This document shows positions 9,490 through 18,036 of a DNA stretch of 46,708 nucleotides, one piece after another. This stretch comes from Phycisphaerae bacterium (lineage in GTDB: Bacteria; Planctomycetota; Phycisphaerae; Phycisphaerales; SM1A02): positions 1 to 46,708 of the forward strand of contig PBAY01000024.1 of assembly GCA_002717655.1 (NCBI GenBank). Direction: 5' to 3'. Within the stretch, counting starts at the first letter, position 1. Each line of letters starts with the position of its first letter. Under the pieces are notes generated by a model that was not told the origin of the DNA, made no database searches, and was given only the letters and a program-made list of their open reading frames with translations. The translations under genes and the position numbers were made by a program.

Positions 9490-9900
9490 CTAGGAACGGT
9501 CTGACGGGCTGAAGACGACGCCTGAAGCGACATGAAAGTTCACGAACTCGCCTGGCACACAGGTGTCACGGTCCGATTCATCACTGAGTTCGACCAACAT
9601 CGGAATGGCGGATCGAATCAGAACCGCTCCGTCCGAATTGTTCGCCAGAACACGGCCCGCGACAATCCGCGGCTCACCCACAACCGGCTCGATGAATGCA
9701 CCACCGCCACTGGCCTTGTGAACCCGCAATGCCTTTGCATGAACGGTTCCGGTGATGCGGTCACCGACTTCGAATCCCTGAACTGGAGAGCCCAGAACAC
9801 ACTCGACCTCGTAACTGTTGCCAGGAGGATTCAGAACGATGTTTTCACTCGTGATCGATTTCAGAACTGAATCGAAGGCAGACTGCGGGCTGGTGGGCAT
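9490..9900 (-). CDS. Hypothetical protein, 136 residues
   Basis: No family is recognised. The reading frame is intact, with GGAG six bases before the ATG at 9900 (upstream in-frame ATGs at 9912 and 9966 are less well supported). The protein is acidic to neutral and beta-rich, with a central segment reading like a small OB- or barrel-type fold (VGDRITGTVHAKALRVH, FIEPVVGEPRIVAGRVL). There is no signal peptide or membrane segment from this start; the 9966 start would add a hydrophobic stretch (VALGVLWWLFY) that could be a signal anchor. It is followed downstream by the convergent lipoprotein gene. Confidence 0.6.
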   Translation of the reverse strand: MPTSPQSAFDSVLKSITSENIVLNPPGNSYEVECVLGSPVQGFEVGDRITGTVHAKALRVHKASGGGAFIEPVVGEPRIVAGRVLANNSDGAVLIRSAIPMLVELSDESDRDTCVPGEFVNFHVASGVVFSPSDRS

Positions 9901-10002
9901 GAACGACTCCATGGAATAGAACAACCACCACAGTACACCAAGAGCGACCTTGTTGACCAGCATCAAAACCAGTGCTCAAGAACAATCGAGCCTCAGCACA
10001 GT

Positions 10003-10620
10003 TCAATCAGTCGCAGGCGAGGGATCACCAACCGTGGCGATGAAATTTTCCAGAAGGGTCGGCCCTCGAGTAGTCAGAAAACTCTCTGGATGGAACTGGA
10101 CACCGATCATCGGCGCTGATGACCCATGAGGCCATCCACCCTTCCATCTCAAGGCCATGATGTCATCCTGCTCCGTCCAGGCACAGACCTCGAAGTCCTC
10201 GACGACACTGTCCCTGCTGACAATCAACGAGTGATACCGAGTCGCCTGAAACGGATTGGGCAACCCCTGGAAGATCCCCTGCCCATCATGATGAATCGGA
10301 GAAGTCTTGCCATGCATGGGCGACTCATGACGCACAACGTCCATGCCATGAACGTCAGCAATCGCCTGATGGCCAAGACACACCCCAAGAATCGGTATGC
10401 GCCCCGCAAAATGACGAAGCATGTCGCGACAGACACCGGTTTCCTCAGGCGTACAAGGACCAGGCGAAATCACAAGATGCGTAGGCGACATGGCCTCCGC
10501 TTCTTCAACCGTAATCTGGTCATTTCGACACACCTCGATCCGCAACTCGGGACGAATGGCCCCCATGCCTTGAACCAGGTTCCAGGTAAACGAGTCATAG
10601 TTGTCGATGAGCAGTAACAC
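10003..10620 (-). CDS. trpG: Class I glutamine amidotransferase: anthranilate/aminodeoxychorismate synthase component II
   Basis: A 205-residue glutaminase subunit that supplies ammonia to chorismate for anthranilate or 4-amino-4-deoxychorismate. LLLIDNYDSFTWNL opens the protein and VISPGPCTPEE follows. The nucleophile is Cys81 in GVCLGHQAIA, and His177/Glu179 lie in QFHPES, so the triad is complete. The start is GTG at 10620, at the family's normal N-terminus, without a clear ribosome site. The partner TrpE/PabB is not in the window, so trpG and pabA cannot be separated; many bacteria use one subunit for both. trpF lies in the same window but is not adjacent. Confidence 0.9.
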   Translation of the reverse strand: MLLLIDNYDSFTWNLVQGMGAIRPELRIEVCRNDQITVEEAEAMSPTHLVISPGPCTPEETGVCRDMLRHFAGRIPILGVCLGHQAIADVHGMDVVRHESPMHGKTSPIHHDGQGIFQGLPNPFQATRYHSLIVSRDSVVEDFEVCAWTEQDDIMALRWKGGWPHGSSAPMIGVQFHPESFLTTRGPTLLENFIATVGDPSPATD

Positions 10621-10674
10621 GTTGGCTGTGATGATACCCCGTCAACCGATCCGGGAGACGAAGCTCAGGCTCAG

Positions 10675-11466
10675 CTAAGCCGCCTGCGTGCCGGCGACTC
10701 CATCGCGGGTGACCACGAACAGATCGTTTGTGATTGGATATGGCAGCCGCCGGAAATCACGTGTTGCACGCTTACGCAGTCGATCAACGAAGGTATCAGG
10801 CGATGCCGACAAGGCCACGAAAAGATCGCGTGCCGGCGTCGCGACGAAGAAATCACCATGAAGCTCGGGCGCCAGACGCTCGTAGAGTGAGCCCAGAAGC
10901 AGCCGCGCCGCGTCATAGCCATCCTGAACCGAGAAGACCGCTGCACGGCCTCCGTCGTCGGCTTCGATCAGCTGCACCTTGAGATCAGGGGTATAGCCGT
11001 GCAGATTCTCGCGCGACCAGAGATCAAGATCTTCCACCGTGATTCCCCAGCGAAGCACCTGCTCCGTCGTGATACTCACGGTCAACCGCGGCATGTCGAT
11101 GACAAAGACGATGACCGTTCCATTCACGAACGGGATATGTGCAACCTGCTGGCGATCCAGCCGGTCAAAGATCGACTCGGGTTGAATCCTTGGCATGATC
11201 CTGGGGCGAGCCAGCTCCAGAGGCATTGACAGACTTCCAATCGTGTCGCCTTCAGCCATTCGATCGAGAAACTCATCAACAATGTCCACACCCCGCTCAG
11301 GATCGCAACAAACCATGCGATAAAGATTGGTCAGTGAGAGATGACGGCCGTTGTAAAGCAGGTCCATTGGACCGGCAAGATCGGCTTGACCGTCCGGATT
11401 GAGTCGCTTCAGGATACGAAGCACCTGTTCCGAGAAAGCTTCTGGTTCACGCGGCATCTGACACAC
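10675..11466 (-). CDS. DUF1444 (YtpQ-like) protein
   Basis: A 263-residue soluble protein resembling the DUF1444/YtpQ family of unknown function. Recognisable features are YNGRHLSLTNLYR near residue 40, a central FVNGTVIVFVIDMP, the segment WGITVEDLDLWSRENL and a C-terminal DLFVALSASPDTFVDRLR. No signal peptide or catalytic motif is evident. The start is GTG at 11466 with GGAGG (11474-11478) seven bases upstream, better than an ATG three codons in. It is followed 54 bp later by trpG in the same direction, and its upstream region is shared with the divergent kdsA. Confidence 0.75.
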   Translation of the reverse strand: MCQMPREPEAFSEQVLRILKRLNPDGQADLAGPMDLLYNGRHLSLTNLYRMVCCDPERGVDIVDEFLDRMAEGDTIGSLSMPLELARPRIMPRIQPESIFDRLDRQQVAHIPFVNGTVIVFVIDMPRLTVSITTEQVLRWGITVEDLDLWSRENLHGYTPDLKVQLIEADDGGRAAVFSVQDGYDAARLLLGSLYERLAPELHGDFFVATPARDLFVALSASPDTFVDRLRKRATRDFRRLPYPITNDLFVVTRDGVAGTQAA

Positions 11467-11673
11467 TGTGGGGCCTCCAATCCCTCTGGATCACCCTCTG
11501 GGGCATGATCCGGGTTACTAAACAAATCGGCCGAGACCGGGGTGGAGTCAAGGAGAATCCGTGGTTACACCCCTATTCAATACCCTGGTCACCCTCACAG
11601 AGTTCGGCCCATGACCCCAAGCACCGATAACAGCCGATTTTCCCCGGCCGCCAGCCCCGTATACGCTGTAGAC

Positions 11674-12522
11674 ATGGTGAACATGTGCCGCATCGACAAA
11701 ATATCAATCGGACCCCGACAGCCACTGGCCATCATCGCTGGACCATGTGTTCTGGAAGATGATCAGACCAATCTGACCATTGCCAGAGAACTGGCCGAGC
11801 GATGTGCCGAGTACTCGCTGCCACTGATCTTCAAAGCAAGCTTTGATAAGGCGAATCGAACCAGCATCAGTTCGCATCGAGGCCCTGGGCTGGACGCCGG
11901 CCTGGAAACGCTGGCGTCGATCAAGGAGGCGACGGGACTTCCGATCTGCACTGATATCCATACACCTGAACAGGCTGCGCCAGCCTCTGAAGTTGCCGAT
12001 CTGCTTCAGATACCAGCCTTCCTCTGCAGACAGACGGATCTTCTGGTCGCCTGTGCGGAGACAGGATGCCCAATCAATGTGAAGAAGGGACAGTTTCTCT
12101 CACCAGATGAGATGAAACATGTCATGGGTAAACTTGAAAGTGCAGGTTGTGAGGACATGCTCTTGACAGAGCGTGGCACCTTCTTCGGCTACAACCGTCT
12201 GGTCAATGATTTCATCGGCCTCGGAGATCTGATGGAACTCGGGCGACCCGTCTGCTTTGACGTCACTCATTCCACGCAACTACCCGGTGGCGGCCAGGGT
12301 AAATCCGCCGGACGACCTGATCGCGCCGCCCTGCTCGCTCGTGCCGCTGTTGCTGCTGGGGTAGACGCCCTCTTCCTTGAATGTCATCCGGAACCCGCAC
12401 GTGCTGCGAGTGATGCAGCAACGGCACTTCCACTGGAAGAGGTCCCCCAGATCCTCCAACAGGCTGCTTCGATTGCAGAAGCATTGAATTCTTCTCTTCC
12501 CGCATCGACGACAAAGGCGTAA
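11674..12522 (+). CDS. kdsA: 3-deoxy-8-phosphooctulonate synthase (Kdo-8-P synthase)
   Basis: A 282-residue enzyme condensing arabinose-5-phosphate with PEP, the committed step to Kdo of LPS. Motifs include LAIIAGPCVLED, FKASFDKANRTS, HTPEQA, IPAFLCRQTDLL, NVKKGQFLSP, TERGTFFGYN, FDVTHSTQLPGG and FLECHPEP. The start is uncertain: 11674, 11683 and 11611 are all in frame without a strong ribosome site; 11674 gives the usual length. TATACGCT at 11660-11667 just upstream could be a -10 element, which would imply a very short leader. It is separated from kdsD and kdsC by 13 kb and instead heads a unit with mcsA and mcsB (13-bp gap). Confidence 0.94.
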   Translation: MVNMCRIDKISIGPRQPLAIIAGPCVLEDDQTNLTIARELAERCAEYSLPLIFKASFDKANRTSISSHRGPGLDAGLETLASIKEATGLPICTDIHTPEQAAPASEVADLLQIPAFLCRQTDLLVACAETGCPINVKKGQFLSPDEMKHVMGKLESAGCEDMLLTERGTFFGYNRLVNDFIGLGDLMELGRPVCFDVTHSTQLPGGGQGKSAGRPDRAALLARAAVAAGVDALFLECHPEPARAASDAATALPLEEVPQILQQAASIAEALNSSLPASTTKA

Positions 12523-12535
12523 ACTTGAGACAGCG

Positions 12536-13063
12536 ATGAAGTGCGACAAGTGCGACAAGCCGGCCGTCGTGCATGAGGTGACGATCTCCAATGGGCAGAA
12601 GAAGGAGATCCACCTGTGCCTCGATCATGCTCGTGAAGCAGGGGTATCAATGCCTGGCCAACAGCCGATCAACAAGCTGTTGTCCAAGTTCTCATCGAGC
12701 GGCAAACCCGCTGTTATGGCTCCAAGATGCCCGGAATGCGGCACCAGCTTCGCCCAGATTCGACAGAACAGCCTCATCGGATGTGCCGCCTGCTATGACA
12801 CCTTCGATGAACCACTGGGACGTTTCATCGAACGAGCTCAGGCTGGAGCGACGCATCATGTGGGCCGAGGCGTCGACCAGGAAAGCAGCAAGTCTTCCCG
12901 CAGAAGAGAAGAACGGCAGTTGATGCGAGCACTTGAGAATGCGCTGAACCGTGAGCAGTATGAGAAAGCTGCGGAGATACGGGATCGGATCAATCAATTG
13001 TCCGCCGAGCTGGAACCTCGCCCCGAAGAAGCACATGATGGATCGGAAGGTTCGGATCAATGA
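12536..13063 (+). CDS. mcsA: McsA-like zinc-finger/UVR protein
   Basis: A 175-residue homologue of McsA, the activator of protein arginine kinase McsB. Metal-binding Cys pairs are C3/C6, C28 (in HLCLDH), C65/C68 (CPEC) and C83/C86 (CAAC). A UVR coiled helix spans about 129-157 (ALENALNREQYEKAAEIRD). The C-terminus is acidic. The stop overlaps the mcsB start as ATGA, the same coupling as in Firmicutes. The neighbouring ctsR and clpC of the classical operon are absent. Function as a McsB co-activator is inferred from family and position. Confidence 0.88.
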   Translation: MKCDKCDKPAVVHEVTISNGQKKEIHLCLDHAREAGVSMPGQQPINKLLSKFSSSGKPAVMAPRCPECGTSFAQIRQNSLIGCAACYDTFDEPLGRFIERAQAGATHHVGRGVDQESSKSSRRREERQLMRALENALNREQYEKAAEIRDRINQLSAELEPRPEEAHDGSEGSDQ

Positions 13064-14145
13064 GCGGCCCCTCTGACCATCCGGAACCTCCTGCCGCATC
13101 CGGAAGCGATGGACCCTCAGGACCAGATGGCCCCGACAGCGATGTCATCATCAGTTCCAGAGCGCGTATTGCAAGAAATCTCGATGGCATCCCCTTTGTC
13201 AATCGTGCGAATGAAGAGCAGTGCGAGTACGTCACCCGAACCGCTCGCCATCTGCTGCTCCATGTACCACTGGAAGAACGGATGATCTGGGTCGATCTGG
13301 AGCAGTCTTCAAGCCATGAACGACAACTGCTCGTGGAACGCCACATCATTTCGCGTCATCATGCCGACAGCAAACTCCGGCGTGGAGTCGCCGTGGGCGA
13401 AAGTGAACTCGCCAGTGTGATGGTCAATGAAGAGGATCACATCCGCATACAGGTCCTCAGGCCAGGGCTTCAGCTTTCGGATGCCTGTCAGGCCTGCCGA
13501 AACATTGATGAGACGATCGGCTCACATGTGGACTATGCCTTCAGGGAACGCTGGGGCTATCTCAGCGCCTGCCCGACCAATGTAGGCACTGGAATCCGAT
13601 TGTCCGTGATGCTTCATCTGCCTGCGCTTCGACTGACCAATGACATTGGACGAGTTCGGCAGGCCGCCAAGGATCTTCATCTCGCCGTCCGAGGCTACTT
13701 CGGAGAAGGATCTGACTCCACCGGCAACTACTACCAAGTGAGCAACCAGATCACGCTCGGTCGAAGCGAAGAGGAAATCCTTGATGAGTTTCAGGAAACG
13801 ATCATCCCCGGGCTTGTCCAGTATGAGCGTGCCGCCCGGGAAGTTCTTGTCGACAAGCATCGCCGTGAACTGGAAGACCGGGTTTTCAGAGCACTGGGAA
13901 CATTGGGAACCGCGAGAATCCTGAAACTCGATGAAGCCATGAAACTTCTGAGCAGGCTTCGTCTGGGCGTATGCCTGGACATGCTCAAGGAAGCGGCCGA
14001 CAGCGTGACACTGGAAACAATCCGTACACTGATGCTGCTGATTCAACCAGGGCACCTTCGTCAGCACATTGGATCGAGTATTTCTCCTGAAGAAGCACGA
14101 GGCGTCCGTGCGGATATCGTCAGAGAAATTCTCATCGGCGAATGA
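13060..14145 (+). CDS. mcsB: Protein arginine kinase McsB-like
   Basis: A 361-residue guanido-phosphotransferase-fold kinase. Key family segments are present: ISSRARIARN, VMVNEEDHIRIQ, YLSACPTNVGTG (with the active-site Cys), RLSVMLHLPAL and NYYQVSNQITLG. In Firmicutes McsB phosphorylates arginines to tag proteins for ClpCP. The C-terminal allosteric pArg-pocket motif RDXXRA appears changed here: after SPEE the sequence is ARGVRA, keeping the final RA but losing the leading RD (aligned by eye). The N-terminal 25 residues are Pro/Ser/Gly/Asp-rich, an extension. It is coupled to mcsA by ATGA. Confidence 0.9.
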   Translation: MSGPSDHPEPPAASGSDGPSGPDGPDSDVIISSRARIARNLDGIPFVNRANEEQCEYVTRTARHLLLHVPLEERMIWVDLEQSSSHERQLLVERHIISRHHADSKLRRGVAVGESELASVMVNEEDHIRIQVLRPGLQLSDACQACRNIDETIGSHVDYAFRERWGYLSACPTNVGTGIRLSVMLHLPALRLTNDIGRVRQAAKDLHLAVRGYFGEGSDSTGNYYQVSNQITLGRSEEEILDEFQETIIPGLVQYERAAREVLVDKHRRELEDRVFRALGTLGTARILKLDEAMKLLSRLRLGVCLDMLKEAADSVTLETIRTLMLLIQPGHLRQHIGSSISPEEARGVRADIVREILIGE

Positions 14146-14168
14146 GACACGATTCACACGACGACTGA

Positions 14169-14453
14169 TCAGCCGGCAAGAAGTGACTCGACTACCGCAG
14201 CCATGTCGAAATCCTTTTCGGTCAGGCCCCCGGCATCATGCGTCGTCAGCGTAAGCGTCACCTTGCCATAGCGAATCATGATGTCTGGATGGTGCGCAGC
14301 CTTCTCAGCTGCGTCGGCCAACTTGTTGACGAATGCCATTGCTGCCTTGAAATCAGGAAATCCAATGGTCCGCTGAAGGCTTTCCCCATTCAAGGTCCAT
14401 TCCGAAAGTGATTCGAGACGGGATTCAATCTGGTCGTTGTCCAACTTGTCCAT
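14169..14453 (-). CDS. Pterin-4a-carbinolamine dehydratase
   Basis: A 94-residue PCD/DCoH-fold protein. The active-site pattern is intact: EKAAHHPDI, then Y, W/H and D positions through IRYGKVTLTLTTHDAGGLTEKD (split here as IRYGKVTLTL and TTHDAGGLTEKD). It recycles the oxidised pterin cofactor of aromatic amino-acid hydroxylases, or acts in other pterin roles. The start at 14453 has GGAG six bases upstream; longer in-frame starts (14465, 14489) do not. No hydroxylase is nearby, so its pterin partner is unknown. It converges on mcsB. Confidence 0.9.
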   Translation of the reverse strand: MDKLDNDQIESRLESLSEWTLNGESLQRTIGFPDFKAAMAFVNKLADAAEKAAHHPDIMIRYGKVTLTLTTHDAGGLTEKDFDMAAVVESLLAG

Positions 14454-14557
14454 CACACACTCCATGGCAGTGGCCGGCCTGGGCCACATGACATACCTTC
14501 AGGGCTGGAGCAGCCGCTGTCAATGCCGCCACGGCCTCCGGGACGTAGCATGAACAC

Positions 14558-15493
14558 ATGAACTCCTCCTGTTCTCGCCTGGCCCCCTCTCCAACCGGCG
14601 CCCTTCATCTGGGCAACGCAAGGACTTTCCTATGGAACTGGGCACTGGCAAGAACCCGGGGATGGCAACTCAAAATGCGGGTAGAAGATCTTGATGGGCC
14701 CAGAATTCAATCTGGTGCAAGTGATGCAGCACTGGACATTCTTCAATGGCTGGGCCTTGACTGGGACCAGCCAGTACTGATCCAGAGCCAGAATCTGAGC
14801 CCCTACCTCGAAGCTATTGGCCGTCTGGCTGAGGCGGGTCTGGCCTATCCATGCAGCCTGAGTCGGAAGGACATAGCCGCCTCTGCGCCACAGGAAGGTG
14901 AACATGACACCATCTTTCCAGAAACCATGCGACCGCCTGATGCCGGTGAACCCAGAAGATTCCACTGGACCGAGGGCACCCACTGGAGGCTCCTGGTCAG
15001 CTCAGGCACGGTCCCTGTCAGCGATCAACTTCAAGGCGATCTTTCATTCGAGCCATCCACTGAATGCGGAGACTTCGTCATCTGGACCGTTCGAAATGAA
15101 CCGGCCTATCAACTGGCGGTGGTGGTTGATGATCTCAGGCAGAACGTCACCGATGTCGTACGCGGAGATGACCTGCTGCCCAGTGCTGCCCGGCAGCAGT
15201 TGATCTATCAACTGTCTGGCCAGGATCCACCAAAGTGGTGGCATCTTCCACTCGTACGAGGTGCTGATGGACGACGGCTGGCAAAACGGCATGGAGATAC
15301 TCGGATCAGCCACTATCGAGAATCAGGCGTCAGTCCCGATCGAATTCTGGGCCTGCTGGCCAAATGGTCCGGCTTGATTGAAGAACCGGCTCTGCTGAAG
15401 CCTGAAGATCTGCTCGATAAGTTTGATCCAAAGCTTCTCCCCATGCAGGATGTGACCTTCAGCAAGGAGGATGAAGCATGGCTCATGGCATGA
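14558..15493 (+). CDS. gluQ: Glutamyl-Q tRNA(Asp) synthetase (GluRS-like)
   Basis: A 311-residue GluRS catalytic-core paralogue without an anticodon-binding domain, which attaches glutamate to queuosine of tRNA(Asp). It has APSPTGALHLGNA (HIGH-type motif, His17 to Asn20), MRVEDLDGPR, VVDDLRQNVTDVVRGDDLL and a KMSKS-like RLAKRHGD. The usual zinc-site cysteines are degraded: YPCSLSR keeps only one Cys and no second pair follows. queE in the same window is compatible with queuosine use. Downstream, the DUF192 gene overlaps its end by 16 bp. The ATG at 14558 has no obvious ribosome site. Confidence 0.9.
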   Translation: MNSSCSRLAPSPTGALHLGNARTFLWNWALARTRGWQLKMRVEDLDGPRIQSGASDAALDILQWLGLDWDQPVLIQSQNLSPYLEAIGRLAEAGLAYPCSLSRKDIAASAPQEGEHDTIFPETMRPPDAGEPRRFHWTEGTHWRLLVSSGTVPVSDQLQGDLSFEPSTECGDFVIWTVRNEPAYQLAVVVDDLRQNVTDVVRGDDLLPSAARQQLIYQLSGQDPPKWWHLPLVRGADGRRLAKRHGDTRISHYRESGVSPDRILGLLAKWSGLIEEPALLKPEDLLDKFDPKLLPMQDVTFSKEDEAWLMA

Positions 15494-16020
15494 ATCGATA
15501 CATCAACCAACTGGGCTATTTCCTCATGACCGCGTTGCTGCTGGCCATGTCTCATGGATGCAGACCAACAGATCCACCCACGCATCATGAACTTGTGATT
15601 GGTGGCGAGATCTGGACACTCGAACTTGCCGTCTCACCAGAGGCCATTGAACAAGGCCTGATGTTTCGGGAGAACATCCCCGCAGGAACCGGCATGCTCT
15701 TCCTCTTCGATCGCAGTGAAATGCACCAGTTCTGGATGGGCAACTGTCTTACCGATATCGACATCATCTTCCTGGATGGTGCAGGCCATATCACCGCCGT
15801 ACATGAGATGACTGCTGAGCCGCCCAGAAGAGCGGATGAAACCGACTTTGCCTATCGAGATCGAATGCCAAGTTACTCCAGCCGATTTCCAGTACGTGCG
15901 GCGGTTGAGTTCCCACCCGGGACCATCAGACGGCTTGGGCTCAAGGCCAACCAATCATCTGGTCTGGATATGAAGGCTCTAGAGACTCTTCGTCGCGAAG
16001 CAAGCAGACCGTCACGCTAG
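15478..16020 (+). CDS. DUF192-family lipoprotein
   Basis: A 180-residue DUF192 protein. It has a signal sequence ending in MSHGC with Cys28 as lipidation site, then the family core: EQGLMFRENIPAGTGMLF, FWMGNCLTDIDIIFLD, and GHITAVHEMTAEPP. It is probably anchored to a periplasmic membrane face. Function in the family is unknown. The start is at 15478, inside the end of gluQ, where AAGGAGG (15464-15470) sits seven bases upstream, so translation is likely coupled. It converges on ribE with an 8-bp gap. Confidence 0.88.
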   Translation: MAHGMNRYINQLGYFLMTALLLAMSHGCRPTDPPTHHELVIGGEIWTLELAVSPEAIEQGLMFRENIPAGTGMLFLFDRSEMHQFWMGNCLTDIDIIFLDGAGHITAVHEMTAEPPRRADETDFAYRDRMPSYSSRFPVRAAVEFPPGTIRRLGLKANQSSGLDMKALETLRREASRPSR

Positions 16021-16028
16021 TTCGCGAT

Positions 16029-16652
16029 TCAGTCTTTCAAGAGACCTCTGGATTCAAGCAGGTGGCGAACCGCCTTGAGAAGATGGTCTGTTTCAAGATT
16101 CAATGAACCACCAGCCTTGAGTGATCCAAGAGTTGTCTGCTCACAGGTCGTCGGTATCAACGCGACCTCAAATGAATCACTGGCAATCCCTGCAACGGTC
16201 AACGAAACTCCCGAGAGCGTGACGGAACCCTGAGGGACGATCAGTTCCATGAATTCTTCTGGCGGCCCGAGTCGAAGCCGTACTTCGCCACCACGATCTT
16301 CCACCGAGAGGACTTCTGCCACACCATCAACATGCCCCTGAACAAGATGCCCTCCCATCAATGTTCTGGCCGTGACCGCCCGCTCCAGATTGACCGCCTG
16401 GCCCACGCAGAGGGAACCCAGCGTGGTCAAATCGAGAGTCTGCGGAACCACATCAAAATCCAGCCCAAATCCCCCATCCGGGAGTACCAAGGCTCTGACT
16501 ACCGTCAGGCAGCACCCATCAACCGATATCGAATCCCCCTCAGACGGGCAGTCCGTCCAGGCTGGAGCCTTGACTGTGAGGGACATCCCACCGGCTGGAC
16601 CCCGATCAACACGGCCTACATGGCCAACAGCTTGGACTATCCCTGTGAACAT
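16029..16652 (-). CDS. ribE: Riboflavin synthase, alpha subunit
   Basis: A 207-residue enzyme dismutating 6,7-dimethyl-8-ribityllumazine to riboflavin. It shows the expected start MFTGIVQAVG, two tandem lumazine-binding domains (about 1-97 and 98-200), DGCCLTV in the first, GGHLVQGHVDG at the junction and LSGVSLTV in the second. Length is normal. No other rib gene is adjacent. The upstream region overlaps the promoter area of the divergent PQQ-repeat lipoprotein gene (114-bp gap). Confidence 0.96.
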   Translation of the reverse strand: MFTGIVQAVGHVGRVDRGPAGGMSLTVKAPAWTDCPSEGDSISVDGCCLTVVRALVLPDGGFGLDFDVVPQTLDLTTLGSLCVGQAVNLERAVTARTLMGGHLVQGHVDGVAEVLSVEDRGGEVRLRLGPPEEFMELIVPQGSVTLSGVSLTVAGIASDSFEVALIPTTCEQTTLGSLKAGGSLNLETDHLLKAVRHLLESRGLLKD

Positions 16653-16714
16653 GCCAACACTGTATCGCAGGCCGCCCGTGGCGGGTCAGGAGGCACAGGC
16701 CGGCAAACCCGTTC

Positions 16715-16720
16715 TATACT
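16715..16720 (+). promoter_or_regulatory. Candidate -10 element of the PQQ-lipoprotein promoter
   Basis: TATACT, a good sigma-70-type -10 hexamer, lies 46 bases before the lipoprotein ATG. No convincing -35 is seen at the usual spacing. The context CTATACTGG recurs upstream of ptsI. Confidence 0.4.
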
Positions 16721-16766
16721 GGGCGGCTCACTCCCCGAAGAAGCCCTCCCTCAGGAGAACTCGTCG

Positions 16767-17981
16767 ATGCCCACCGCCATTCGAACCTCTGGAACCATCC
16801 GCCTCGCCTCGATTCTGTTGGCTGCAGGCCTGATGGCCGCTTTCACGCTGGGCTGCCAGAACAGCTCGAAGGCTGGCGCCAGATCGGACAACTCAGGCAA
16901 TACGATCTCAACCAGACCGGATGAAGCCCTCCTCGATGCGCTTGAGCGAGAGTACGCCATCGGCCCACGTGCAGCACGTTCACTTGGATACCGACTTGGC
17001 TGGCAGGTCCCTGACGCGGGAACGGACACGGTCGACATTTCTCCTCAGGACGACTCCGTCTTCATTCGCTCAAATACCAATATTCTTGAACGGCTGACTG
17101 CAGACACTGGAACGAGGCTCTGGTCAACTTCGATCGGCAGTCCCGTAGCGGAAGTACTCGGGATCACCTACATGCCCGAGAAGCAGCTGATCTACATCAC
17201 TCGAGACAGCAGCATGCTCTCGATCAGATCCGGCACAGGTGTGATGACCTCTACACCTGTCCAGTCACTGCAGTGGATCGCAAACACCGGCCCTGCCTTG
17301 TATGAGAATTACCTGATCTACGGATCACGCGCTGGCGAACTGGTATGGCAAGCCTATGAAATAGGCCACTCATATCGAGCCTACAAGATCGGACAGGCCA
17401 TCAAGCTGAAGCCTCAATTGCAAGGCGACATCATCGTGGCCGTTGCGAACAGCGGGGAAATCGTCGCCATCAATACCGAAACCGTCAGCAAGGTATGGGG
17501 CCATCAGCTTCTCGATCAGATCGTGGCCGAACCCGCTGTAGGCCCCACCGCTGCCTATGTCGCCAGTCGGGATCAGTACCTTCGAGCTTTCGACCTCTTC
17601 TCCGGCCGCGTCCTCTGGAAATCCATGACTGAATCATCATTGAGTGATTCGCCAACCGTGGATGGACGACAGGTCTACCAGCAGGTGCCAGGCGTCGGAT
17701 TGACCTGTTATGAAGCAATGCCCGGGAATCGATTTGATGGCCGACGGCTCTGGGTCTGCCCGCAGATCACCGGCAATGTCATCACGACTCGTGGAGATCG
17801 CCTCATCACCTGGGACGATGACACAAGCCAGCTCGGCCTTGTCAGCAAGAAGACCGGCACACTTGAGAAGACCATGAGCTTGAAGGATGTGCGATTGCTG
17901 ATCGCCGACGACTTGAACGAGGGTCGACTTTACACGCTTGACAATCGTGGCCGTCTCGACTGCCTCATCCCACTGAACTGA
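16767..17981 (+). CDS. PQQ-like beta-propeller lipoprotein
   Basis: A 404-residue predicted lipoprotein (lipobox FTLGC, Cys30) with a PQQ/BamB-like beta-propeller. Repeated propeller signatures include LTADTGTRLWSTSI, NTETVSKVWGHQLL, DLFSGRVLWKSMTE and KTGTLEKTM. A BamB-type scaffold at the outer membrane is one possibility; a general secreted propeller is another. The start at 16767 is backed by AGGAG at 16753-16757 and by the signal sequence; an in-frame extension back to 16332 covers ribE antisense and is rejected. It lies 55 bp upstream of purH. Confidence 0.82.
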   Translation: MPTAIRTSGTIRLASILLAAGLMAAFTLGCQNSSKAGARSDNSGNTISTRPDEALLDALEREYAIGPRAARSLGYRLGWQVPDAGTDTVDISPQDDSVFIRSNTNILERLTADTGTRLWSTSIGSPVAEVLGITYMPEKQLIYITRDSSMLSIRSGTGVMTSTPVQSLQWIANTGPALYENYLIYGSRAGELVWQAYEIGHSYRAYKIGQAIKLKPQLQGDIIVAVANSGEIVAINTETVSKVWGHQLLDQIVAEPAVGPTAAYVASRDQYLRAFDLFSGRVLWKSMTESSLSDSPTVDGRQVYQQVPGVGLTCYEAMPGNRFDGRRLWVCPQITGNVITTRGDRLITWDDDTSQLGLVSKKTGTLEKTMSLKDVRLLIADDLNEGRLYTLDNRGRLDCLIPLN

Positions 17982-17993
17982 ATCCTGCTCCCC

Positions 17994-18008
17994 CGGGGCA
18001 TTGCCCCG
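17994..18008. other. Short GC-rich hairpin between propeller gene and purH
   Basis: CGGGGC-ATT-GCCCCG forms a 6-bp stem with a 3-nt loop. There is no following U-tract, so termination is doubtful; it might act as a weak terminator or mRNA stabiliser. Confidence 0.3.
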
Positions 18009-18036
18009 ATGGAATGGCAAGAAGGAAAACAACGGC

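Noticed and set aside
16332..16766. N-terminal extension of the PQQ lipoprotein
   Set aside because: It runs antisense through ribE; the signal sequence with lipobox and the AGGAG site place the start at 16767.
17994..18008. Hairpin before purH as a terminator
   Set aside because: The stem is short and no U-tract follows, so I list it only as a hairpin.
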